This document shows, piece by piece, positions 7,790 through 15,383 of a DNA stretch of 64,000 nucleotides. Within the stretch, counting starts at the first letter, position 1. Every line of letters starts with the position of its first letter. Both the position numbers and the translations under genes were made by a program. This stretch comes from GCA-002793235 sp965267355 (GTDB lineage: Bacteria; Bacteroidota; Bacteroidia; Flavobacteriales_E; Vicingaceae): positions 1,798,001 through 1,862,000 of the forward strand of contig OZ253956.1 in assembly GCA_965267355.1 (NCBI GenBank), given 5' to 3'. The notes under the pieces were generated by a model. It worked only from the letters and a program-made list of their open reading frames with translations. It was not told the DNA's origin and ran no database searches.

Positions 7790-9227
7790 GATCATAAAAA
7801 TCCTTTTCAATATTATCTTCAGTTGCTCTTTCGGCTGTTCCTCCAGGTCTTCCAGCAGGGAATTTATAAACTTTTAAATTTTTATCTAACAAAACATAAG
7901 TTGGAAAAGTCATAATTCTATACTTACTTAATAACTTTTTATCGTTTGCTATATGTAGAAAATTCCAGTTATAGTTTTCGTTTTTTTCTAAAAACCTTTT
8001 TAATTTTTCCTTGTCATTGTCAGCACAAATACTGATAAAATGTACTTTGTTTTTATACTTTTTATGAAGGGCTTGCATTACTTTCATTTCTTTTTTAGCA
8101 GGGATACTCCAGTTGGTCCAAAAGTTTATGTAAATGGGTTTTCCTTTAAAATCAGCTAAGTTGATTAATTCACCTTTTTCGTTTTTTAGAGCAAACAAAG
8201 GAGCTTCACTTCCTTCGCCAAATTTTTTCTTAGTTATTTTTGTGATAATGTTTTCTGCAATTTTTTTGTGAATAGGATATTTAGAAGAACTTTTAATTTG
8301 TTCTAAAATGGATAGCACATTTTCATGAGTAAAATATTTGTCTTTACTTATCTCTTTTAATCCGTTTAGGATAAATAAGTTTTTAAATTCATCATTTACT
8401 AAAAATGGGTATTTATCCAATGATTTAGATAAAGCGGTGTAACTAGATTTGTCGTTTATTGCTTTAGAGATATCAAAACCGTTTACTTGAAGCGTTAAAG
8501 TTTTTAATTCTCCTTGAAAAAAATCAGTAAAAAAACTCATGTATTCAGGGTTGTGATATAATACAGGTTTTTTATGTAAATATTCTAAATAGATGTTTGC
8601 TTTAGTGTTGTCGCTATTTTTATTAGATTCTATTTTGTAGGCAACATCTAACGCATTTTGAGTATTGGCGATAGAGTAGGTTATGTAATTTTTTAAGAAA
8701 GTTGTTGCTGTTTCATATTCTTTAAGCATTTTTAGTTTAAACGCTTTTAATTTAGGCTCAACCGACCGGTCTCTTTTTTTGAGTAACAGGGTATTATCAT
8801 CAATAAAATCGTCAAACTTTTGGTTGAATTTTTTTACTTGTTGGTTTAATTCGTTTGGAATCGGGAAATTAAAAAATAAAGATAGTTGCTTATCATATAC
8901 CCTTCCTTTGTTTAACTCAGGGTCGTAGCTTAAATTTATGTTGTAAACTTTACCAGGTTCAGCAAAAAACCAGGTAGTTTTATCTTCAATTTTAAAGGTA
9001 ACTTTCGTTACTTCATTGATGTCAAATTCATATTGGTATGAGCCATCCGATGCAATGTTAGTGTAGCCAAGTTCTTTTTTTTCTTTACTGATATAGTCTT
9101 TAACTGTAGAGAATGTAATTTCAGTTCCTGAGAATTTTTTAGCATTACCTTTAATTACGGTTTTACTCCCATATATTGAGAATACAACTAGTAATAAAAT
9201 AATAGTGATTAGTGATTTTATTTTCAT
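7776..9227 (-). CDS. TlpA/ResA-like thioredoxin-fold protein lacking the CxxC
   Basis: A 483-residue exported protein with a signal peptide at about 1-20. The long N-terminal region (to ~335) resembles the DUF4369-like or helical part seen in Bacteroidota thiol-disulfide proteins. The last ~140 residues are a clear TlpA/AhpC-TSA fold: GEGSEAPLFALKNEKGELINLADFKGKPIYINFWTNW, then a helix, and the cis-proline segment MTFPTYVLLD. The active site reads WSIPA where WCxxC is expected, so both redox cysteines are gone. I checked this in the DNA (AGT ATC CCT GCT). It lies one base from coaD on the same strand. Confidence 0.85.
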   Translation of the reverse strand: MKIKSLITIILLLVVFSIYGSKTVIKGNAKKFSGTEITFSTVKDYISKEKKELGYTNIASDGSYQYEFDINEVTKVTFKIEDKTTWFFAEPGKVYNINLSYDPELNKGRVYDKQLSLFFNFPIPNELNQQVKKFNQKFDDFIDDNTLLLKKRDRSVEPKLKAFKLKMLKEYETATTFLKNYITYSIANTQNALDVAYKIESNKNSDNTKANIYLEYLHKKPVLYHNPEYMSFFTDFFQGELKTLTLQVNGFDISKAINDKSSYTALSKSLDKYPFLVNDEFKNLFILNGLKEISKDKYFTHENVLSILEQIKSSSKYPIHKKIAENIITKITKKKFGEGSEAPLFALKNEKGELINLADFKGKPIYINFWTNWSIPAKKEMKVMQALHKKYKNKVHFISICADNDKEKLKRFLEKNENYNWNFLHIANDKKLLSKYRIMTFPTYVLLDKNLKVYKFPAGRPGGTAERATEDNIEKDFYDLIKK

Positions 9228-9228
9228 C

Positions 9229-9693
9229 CTACTTTTTTATGATACCTTTTATCTCTTTCGGAACAAATTGACTGATGTCACCATTGTTAACCAATATATC
9301 ACGCACAATTGTAGAATTTATTGCCGCAAGTTGAGGCATTGTTGGTAGAAATAAAGTTTCTATGTCATTTTTCATCATTTTATTCATTTGTGCAATACTG
9401 TTTTCATAATTGTAGTCAATAGCATTTCTTATACCTCTAATAATGTATTTGGCTCCAATTTTATTGCAAAAATCAATCGTTAAACCAGTGTAAGTTTCAA
9501 TTTCTATTTTAGGATTATTGAATGTTTTTTCAATGAAAGATGTTCTTTCTTCTATGGTAAAAAGGTAGTTTTTTGCTGAGTTGATACCAATAGCAATAAC
9601 TACCTTGTCAAAAAGAGGTAAAGTTCGTTTAACTATATCTTGATGCCCAAGAGTTATTGGATCGAAAGAACCTGGAAATACAGCAATTTTCAT
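9229..9693 (-). CDS. coaD: Pantetheine-phosphate adenylyltransferase
   Basis: Transfers AMP from ATP to 4'-phosphopantetheine, the penultimate step of coenzyme A synthesis. The 154 residues are full length. FPGSFDPITLGHQDIVKR carries the T/HxGH nucleotidyltransferase motif, IIRGIRNAIDYNYE the substrate-binding segment and INSTIVRDI the ISSTxVR-type ATP motif near the C-terminus. It is followed after one base by the TlpA-like gene on the same strand, so they are probably cotranscribed. Confidence 0.97.
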   Translation of the reverse strand: MKIAVFPGSFDPITLGHQDIVKRTLPLFDKVVIAIGINSAKNYLFTIEERTSFIEKTFNNPKIEIETYTGLTIDFCNKIGAKYIIRGIRNAIDYNYENSIAQMNKMMKNDIETLFLPTMPQLAAINSTIVRDILVNNGDISQFVPKEIKGIIKK

Positions 9694-9738
9694 TACAGTT
9701 AAATTTTACACAAACTTAACTAAATATGAACAATAACA

Positions 9739-11277
9739 CTATCTGGTGATTAATTTTTCACTGTACTGGTTATGTTCTCCGTTTATGGTAAGTAAGTAGA
9801 TACCAGCACTTATATTAAAGTTGCTGATGTTGATTTGATTAGCCCCTTGCTGCAGAGACTTTTTTTCTGAAAAAATTAATTTTCCGATGGTGTTATAAGC
9901 TTCAATTGTAATGGTTTCATTCGCTCCACTAGTAATTAATAAATCTAATTTGTTAGAAGTAAGTTTGCTTCTAACTACTTTAAAGTTATAATCATGACAG
10001 TTTGATGATATTATATTGTGGTACTCTAAACTACCATCATAATCTACTTGAAGAAGCCTATAGTAAGAAGTTTGATGGTTTATTTCTTCATCAATAAAAG
10101 AATAATACTGAGGAGTATTAGTTGTTCCTGCACCAAAAACTTTACCTATCTCTTTAAAGTTAAAATTTTCATCACTTTTTTCTATTACAAAGAAATTGTT
10201 GTTTAATTCAGATTGAGTAACCCATTCTAATAAAGTTTTATTTCCTTCACATTTTGCCTCAAAATGTTCAAGTGTTATAGGTAGTGGGGGTGTACAATCT
10301 AAAGTTGCTCCATTAGATAAATTCCAGTTTAATTGAAAACCTATAGTACTTGATGACCAGTTGTCTAACATCATGACGTATACTTCTCCAGCTGTAACAT
10401 TTAGTTCACTACAGTCTCCGTCAGTAGTTTCACCTGGAAATGTGCCATTTTCTTCAATGGTATCGGTTGAAGCAGGAACCAAACCAGTTTCACCATTCGG
10501 ACCACTGTTTCCCAAAGAAGAGGCATTACATCTAATTGAGTGATCACCTGTAAATAAAGGACAGGATAATTGAGTATATGGGCCCCAAATTGCCCAATCG
10601 TAATCTGTAGCTGAGTTGGGAACAATTTCAAAACCTATTGTTCCACTGGTTTGAGGTGAAAAAACGTACCACTGAGATTGATTTTCTCCTGGTTCAAATA
10701 AACAATTAGCAAAATAATTTTCACCTAGCTCTTGAGTGCCGACTCCTGATGTTCCTCCAACTAGCGCTGCATCAGAACAAATTACAGAAGCTCCTGAGCA
10801 ATCTTCAATTCCGGCAGCAGGAGGAGCGGCAGCAGGAACTGCAGTACAGGTTATAGATGCATCCCATCCAGAGTTTGTTGTTGCACCATCAGAATAAAAT
10901 CTAAAAGATAAACAGCCAGAAGTGTTTGTACTACTTGCGGTTATAGTGCCTGGAGAACCAGTTCCAGTGTATATTCCTATTAGTTGAGATGCGGCATGAT
11001 CACCATCGAATATATACATGTAATCAAAATTATTTTCAATATCAAAATCATTAAAGGTTACAGTTACATATTGTCCTGGTGTTGAAGGACAAATGGTTAC
11101 CAGACTGTTTTGATTGTTGTTATAGTTACTTCCAGAGCCTCCAGTATCAAAATAAGATGAACTGCATGTATTGACAGTTGTAGAGCCAGAAGCTGGATGA
11201 TTTTGGGCATGAGCCCAATTTAATAGTAATAGAAATACTATTAAAAAACCAGGTTTAGTTAGATTTATTAGTTTCAT
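9739..11277 (-). CDS. CUB-domain secreted protein with T9SS sorting domain
   Basis: A 512-residue secreted protein with a signal peptide at about 1-24 ending AHA. Residues about 30-145 look like a CUB domain: paired Cys, FNDFDIENNFDYMYIFDG, then GCLSFRFYSDGATTNSGWDASITC. A middle domain at about 155-325 has the pattern seen in many Bacteroidota surface proteins (QSQWYVFSPQTSGTIGFEI, DWAIWGP, YVMMLDNWS). The rest reads as a fibronectin-like region (LPITLEHFEAKCEGNKTLLEW) and a type A T9SS sorting domain (EAYNTIGKLIF, ISAGIYLLTI, basic end). Substrate or partner is unknown. Confidence 0.85.
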   Translation of the reverse strand: MKLINLTKPGFLIVFLLLLNWAHAQNHPASGSTTVNTCSSSYFDTGGSGSNYNNNQNSLVTICPSTPGQYVTVTFNDFDIENNFDYMYIFDGDHAASQLIGIYTGTGSPGTITASSTNTSGCLSFRFYSDGATTNSGWDASITCTAVPAAAPPAAGIEDCSGASVICSDAALVGGTSGVGTQELGENYFANCLFEPGENQSQWYVFSPQTSGTIGFEIVPNSATDYDWAIWGPYTQLSCPLFTGDHSIRCNASSLGNSGPNGETGLVPASTDTIEENGTFPGETTDGDCSELNVTAGEVYVMMLDNWSSSTIGFQLNWNLSNGATLDCTPPLPITLEHFEAKCEGNKTLLEWVTQSELNNNFFVIEKSDENFNFKEIGKVFGAGTTNTPQYYSFIDEEINHQTSYYRLLQVDYDGSLEYHNIISSNCHDYNFKVVRSKLTSNKLDLLITSGANETITIEAYNTIGKLIFSEKKSLQQGANQINISNFNISAGIYLLTINGEHNQYSEKLITR

Positions 11278-11428
11278 TTAATTTTTTACAACAAAAAATT
11301 GTATTTGAAACAAATATCACAGATATATAAAAGATAGGTTTACTTTTTACTGGATAATGAAGTTGAAATTTAGGTTTCTAAAATGGTGATAAGGAGGAGA
11401 GTGTGTTAACTAAAGGGTGTTTTTATAA

Positions 11429-12328
11429 TTATTTATTAAGATCGTAACGGTAAATCAATCTGACTCTATAAACTAATCCATCTTCAAAACTGGGGTTTAA
11501 AGTAGTTCTATCATCACCAAATCTAAAAGCAGAAAACCCTAAATCAACTTTATCGGTTTCTCTGTAAACATCATAACTTCTACCAATGGAATAACCAATT
11601 TTAGTTTGTAATAAAATACTTTTAGTAAAGTTGATTTGAAAGTAACCAAATATTTCATTAGTTTTTTTAACAAGGTAGCTATCATTATTGCTTAAATAAT
11701 AACTTCTTACGAATGCAGAAAAATTTGAACCTAAAGAAATAAAGTTGTTTGTTTTGTAATTGATGTCAGCCCAAATGGGTAAAGTAGCATTTACTTCTAA
11801 TTTATTATTTGAACTTCTGTAGTACATTCCTAATAAGGGAACTATAAAAGGACCAAAAAGTTCATTATTGTAGTAAGCTCCAAAGTTATATTTTAGCTTC
11901 TCTCTTTTATTATATTTCATTAGTATCAGTCCGCCAAGTTGGAAATTTTTACTTGATGAGCTTTTAAAATCTGAAGAAAGTTTTGGTAAAAGCATGTATG
12001 TACCACTCCATTTTTCAGAATGTATTTTATTAAATCCTAGTTTTATATTAATAGTTGATACAGTGGTATGGTTAGCAAATGGATGTATTTGGGTTTTAAT
12101 TTGTTCTAAGTAAAATCCAGTTAATACAATATTACTATCATTGAGTTTTAATGGAAGTAAAATGTCAGCACCATATTCTTCAATATTAGTAGAACCATTT
12201 ATGCTGTCAAAATTGTTTTGTGGAGTTGTAGAGTAATGAAACTTAGCCAAATCAACATAATCCTGTGCAACATTTATTTTTGTAATAAAGCAGCAAAAGA
12301 TTACTAATATTAAGCAAAGCTTTTTCAT
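11429..12328 (-). CDS. DUF6268-like outer-membrane beta-barrel protein
   Basis: A 299-residue protein with a signal peptide at about 1-21. The mature part alternates short amphipathic strands ending in aromatic residues (TINIKLGFNKI, LKYNFGAYYNNELFGPFIVPLLGMYYRSS, ILLQTKIGYSIGR), as expected for a beta-barrel of the DUF6268 type. Function unknown. Its start codon abuts the stop of the upstream metallophosphoesterase gene (TAA then ATG), so the two are translationally linked. Confidence 0.75.
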   Translation of the reverse strand: MKKLCLILVIFCCFITKINVAQDYVDLAKFHYSTTPQNNFDSINGSTNIEEYGADILLPLKLNDSNIVLTGFYLEQIKTQIHPFANHTTVSTINIKLGFNKIHSEKWSGTYMLLPKLSSDFKSSSSKNFQLGGLILMKYNKREKLKYNFGAYYNNELFGPFIVPLLGMYYRSSNNKLEVNATLPIWADINYKTNNFISLGSNFSAFVRSYYLSNNDSYLVKKTNEIFGYFQINFTKSILLQTKIGYSIGRSYDVYRETDKVDLGFSAFRFGDDRTTLNPSFEDGLVYRVRLIYRYDLNK

Positions 12329-13582
12329 TTAACTAAGTTCAAATATGGTGATTTCTGGCAATATACCAACCCTGCCTGGGTAACCAATAAACCCTAACCC
12401 TCTGTTTACATAGATTTGCTGAGAAGCTTTCTGGTACAATCCAGCCCATTGTTTGTAGATGTATTGGGATGGACTCCATTTAAAACCTGGTATTTCAATA
12501 CCAAATTGCATTCCATGCGTATGCCCTGAAAAAGTGACTACAATATCTTTATGCTCAGGTAATACTTTAGCTTCCCAATGAGAAGGGTCATGTGATAACA
12601 ATAACTTTACGTCACAATGTTCGCAACCTTTTTTTGCCTTATCAATGTCACCATATTTTTGAAACCTGCCTTGGCTGCCCCAGTTTTCAACTCCCAATAT
12701 TGCTAAAGAATGATTGTCTTTTTGGATGATGTGATTTTCGTTTAACAAAAGTTTCCATCCCATTTTGTGATGAATAGCTTTCATCAAATCATAGTTATGT
12801 TTTTTATTTTCAATATCATCTTTTTCATAAAAATAGTCGCCATAATCATGGTTGCCGAGTATTGAAAAAACACCAAGTGGGGCAGAGATATTTTTTAGAA
12901 CATCTATAAAAGGTAATGCTTCTTCACTAATTTCATTAACCAAGTCACCTGTGAAAAATACGAGGTCGGGTTGTTCTTTATTGATTAATTCTACAGCAGT
13001 TTTTAGAGGGGTATCTGAAATAAAACTTCCTGAATGAATATCCGAAATTTGGGCTATTTTTAGTCCTTTAAATGATTCTGGCAAGTTGTTAATGTTGATT
13101 TTTTGCCTGTGGATGGTATAATCAAAAGCTGATTTTAGCATTCCATACATAAGTGTTCCGAAAGGCAAAGCAGCAGATATAAAAGCAGCTTTTTTTAAGA
13201 ATTCAGCTCTTGAAATGGCATTTTTACTTTTGCTTGGTTCAACTTTTCGATAAATAGTTTTGTTTATTAAAAACAAGATACTTCTAAATACATCATATAA
13301 AACTAAAAATGTAACACCCAACAATTTACTTATTGTAATTACAAAAACAAACCCCATTAAGTAGGTTCTTGCAAAACGAGGAGGGGCTTCACCTCTGATA
13401 AAATAGCTTATAGCTAAGCATAAAAAAGAAATTATAAGTGCAGATGTCAACCAATAAATGTATTTAACAATTTTTTGAGTAGAATACTTATTCTTTCTTA
13501 CAATATACCTTATTACTCGGTAAAAATATATATCAATAATTAATATAATTACTGCAAAGGCTATGATAAAGTAGATATACAT
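12329..13582 (-). CDS. Membrane-anchored metallophosphoesterase
   Basis: A 417-residue protein. Three to four hydrophobic helices occupy roughly residues 1-155 (the first at 3-22). A calcineurin-like phosphoesterase domain follows with all metal-binding blocks: KIAQISDIHSGS (D-x-H), FFTGDLVNE (GD), ILGNHDYGD (GNHD), LLSHDPSHW and FSGHTHGMQ (GHxH). This matches the YkuE/YaeI-like membrane phosphoesterases, some of which act on lipid-linked pyrophosphates; the substrate here is inferred only. It is followed directly by the DUF6268-like gene. Confidence 0.9.
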   Translation of the reverse strand: MYIYFIIAFAVIILIIDIYFYRVIRYIVRKNKYSTQKIVKYIYWLTSALIISFLCLAISYFIRGEAPPRFARTYLMGFVFVITISKLLGVTFLVLYDVFRSILFLINKTIYRKVEPSKSKNAISRAEFLKKAAFISAALPFGTLMYGMLKSAFDYTIHRQKININNLPESFKGLKIAQISDIHSGSFISDTPLKTAVELINKEQPDLVFFTGDLVNEISEEALPFIDVLKNISAPLGVFSILGNHDYGDYFYEKDDIENKKHNYDLMKAIHHKMGWKLLLNENHIIQKDNHSLAILGVENWGSQGRFQKYGDIDKAKKGCEHCDVKLLLSHDPSHWEAKVLPEHKDIVVTFSGHTHGMQFGIEIPGFKWSPSQYIYKQWAGLYQKASQQIYVNRGLGFIGYPGRVGILPEITIFELS

Positions 13583-13682
13583 TTAGGTTTTGTTATTATT
13601 GCAAAATAAAGGTAAAACAACAAATTATATTCAATTAAATATTGATTAAGTAGATAAGCGTAATTTTTTATTGTTATAATTG

Positions 13683-13711
13683 TTTGTGAAAGATAAAAAG
13701 TGTTACATTTG
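13683..13711 (+). promoter_or_regulatory. Candidate Bacteroidota sigma-A promoter of rpmE2
   Basis: TACATTTG at 13704-13711 fits the Bacteroidota -7 element TAnnTTTG exactly, and TTTG at 13683-13686 lies 17 bases upstream as a -33-like element. The gene starts at 13749, leaving a leader of about 30 bases. Confidence 0.55.
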
Positions 13712-13748
13712 CGTCCGCTTTTTAAGAAATTAGAAAAATTACAGAGAG

Positions 13749-14006
13749 ATGAAAAAAGATATACATCCAGAAGATTACAGATTAGTTGTATTTAAAGACA
13801 TGAGTAACGATTATGCTTTTTTAAGTAAGTCAACAGCTGCTTCTAAAGAGACTATTAAATGGGAAGATGGTAACGAATATCCTTTAATTAAGTTAGAAAT
13901 TTCTCATAAATCACACCCATTTTATACTGGTAAAATGCAATTGGTTGATACGGCTGGTAGAATTGACAAATTCAAGAATCGTTATGCTAAGCATGCGAAG
14001 AAATAA
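13749..14006 (+). CDS. rpmE2: 50S ribosomal protein L31, type B
   Basis: An 85-residue L31. The start MKKDIHPEDYRLVVFKDMSN, the insertion typical of type B and the C-terminal HPFYTGKMQLVDTAGRIDKFKNRYAK are diagnostic. It has no cysteines, so it is the zinc-independent form. It stands alone with its own promoter and a strong terminator. Confidence 0.97.
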   Translation: MKKDIHPEDYRLVVFKDMSNDYAFLSKSTAASKETIKWEDGNEYPLIKLEISHKSHPFYTGKMQLVDTAGRIDKFKNRYAKHAKK

Positions 14007-14030
14007 GAATATCATAATATTTACTAAAAA

Positions 14031-14056
14031 GTCCCGATATGTATCGGGACTTTTTT
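14031..14056 (+). terminator. Rho-independent terminator of rpmE2
   Basis: GTCCCGAT and ATCGGGAC form a perfect 8-bp GC-rich stem with a 4-base loop. A run of six T follows and A residues precede it. It lies 25 bases after the rpmE2 stop. Confidence 0.9.
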
Positions 14057-14084
14057 ATTTTAGTCCATTTAAACTTAATTCATT

Positions 14085-15269
14085 ATGAATGTTATATTCT
14101 TTAACGACAAGAGAAGTCAGTTTTTACCTTTAGTTTATATACAACCACTAGCTAAGCTAAGGGTTGGAATATTGACTGTTGAAGAAAAATGGGAACATCA
14201 TTTCAATAAGTTAGAATTCAATTATATTTTTTCTTATGATAGTGAAGAATATTTACAGGTTAAGTTTCCATTCATAGCTGAGCAAGAGAATATTTTTATC
14301 AATGCTCGTTTTTTGCCTAATACAAGGTTAGCTGATTTTATAGTTAATAACCTAAATTCAGATGAGGCATTGTTTCAAAATAATTGTTTAGTAGCAGCCA
14401 AATGTACACTTGAACAATACCAGAAACAATCATACTATATTAAAGATACTAATGATAGTTTAGTAGAAATTGAACTTAAGGGAATAACAGATTTATTTTC
14501 TGAAAATGGCCTAGCACTTAAAGCCGATTATAACTTGATTACTGAAGGAAGAACATCTCAAAAAATATCTAATACTAATACTGTAATTGGTGGTGATGTA
14601 TTTCTAGAGGAAGGTGCTAAGGTTGAAGCCGCAGTATTAAATTCTAGTACTGGACCAATATACATAGGTAAGAATGCTGAAGTAATGGAAGGTTCATTAG
14701 TGAGAGGTGGCTTGGCATTGTGTGAAGGTGGGGTTTTAAAATTGGGAACTAAAATTTATGGTCCAACAACAGTTGGTGCATACTCGAAAGTAGGGGGAGA
14801 GGTTACTAACTCTGTTATTCAGGATTATTCCAATAAAGGGCATGATGGCTTTTTAGGAAACTCTGTGATTGGTAGTTGGTGTAATTTAGGTGCAGATACA
14901 AATACATCTAACCTAAAAAACAATTATGGGGAAGTGAAAATTTGGGATTATTCTTCAAAACAACTTTCTAATAGTGGGCTTCAATTTTGTGGTTTAATAA
15001 TGGGAGACCACTCTAAGTGTGGTATTAATACCATGTTTAATACAGGTACTACAGTTGGAGTTTCTGCTAATATTTTTGATAGTGGCTTTCCTTCAAAATT
15101 TGTTCCTTCTTACAGTTGGGGAGGAAGTAAAGGGTTTGATGAATACCAGCTTAGTAAAATGTTTGAAGTTGCAGAGATGGTAATGAAAAGGAGAAGTGTT
15201 GATTTAACTGATTCCGATAAGAAAATCTTAACTGCCATTTTTGAGCAGACTGCCGAATATCGAAAATAA
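14085..15269 (+). CDS. GlmU-like putative sugar nucleotidyltransferase
   Basis: A 394-residue protein resembling the alternate GlmU family of Bacteroidota, thought to make UDP-GlcNAc. The N-terminal ~170 residues have nucleotidyltransferase character, with FNDKRSQFLPLVYIQPLAKLRVGILT in place of the usual pyrophosphorylase start. The C-terminal part is a left-handed beta-helix of hexapeptide repeats (VIGGDVFLEEGAKVEAAVLN, PIYIGKNAEVMEGSLVRGG, LGADTNTSNLKNNYG). The usual GlmU role is to acetylate glucosamine-1-phosphate and uridylylate the product; in this family that is inferred. Confidence 0.88.
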   Translation: MNVIFFNDKRSQFLPLVYIQPLAKLRVGILTVEEKWEHHFNKLEFNYIFSYDSEEYLQVKFPFIAEQENIFINARFLPNTRLADFIVNNLNSDEALFQNNCLVAAKCTLEQYQKQSYYIKDTNDSLVEIELKGITDLFSENGLALKADYNLITEGRTSQKISNTNTVIGGDVFLEEGAKVEAAVLNSSTGPIYIGKNAEVMEGSLVRGGLALCEGGVLKLGTKIYGPTTVGAYSKVGGEVTNSVIQDYSNKGHDGFLGNSVIGSWCNLGADTNTSNLKNNYGEVKIWDYSSKQLSNSGLQFCGLIMGDHSKCGINTMFNTGTTVGVSANIFDSGFPSKFVPSYSWGGSKGFDEYQLSKMFEVAEMVMKRRSVDLTDSDKKILTAIFEQTAEYRK

Positions 15270-15336
15270 TTCAGTCATTATTTCAGTTAATAATTATTGG
15301 CATAGGTATTGAGTATACTTGATAGGTCAGTGATTT

Positions 15337-15369
15337 GTCATAATTAAGACGGATTGCTGACATTATGAC
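15337..15369. promoter_or_regulatory. Inverted repeat upstream of lon
   Basis: GTCATAAT (15337-15344) and ATTATGAC (15362-15369) are perfect 8-bp inverted arms separated by 17 bases. The second arm ends 14 bases before the lon start codon. It could be an operator for a stress regulator or a leader hairpin. No T-run follows, so it is not a terminator. Confidence 0.35.
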
Positions 15370-15383
15370 TTAAAAAAGATAGG

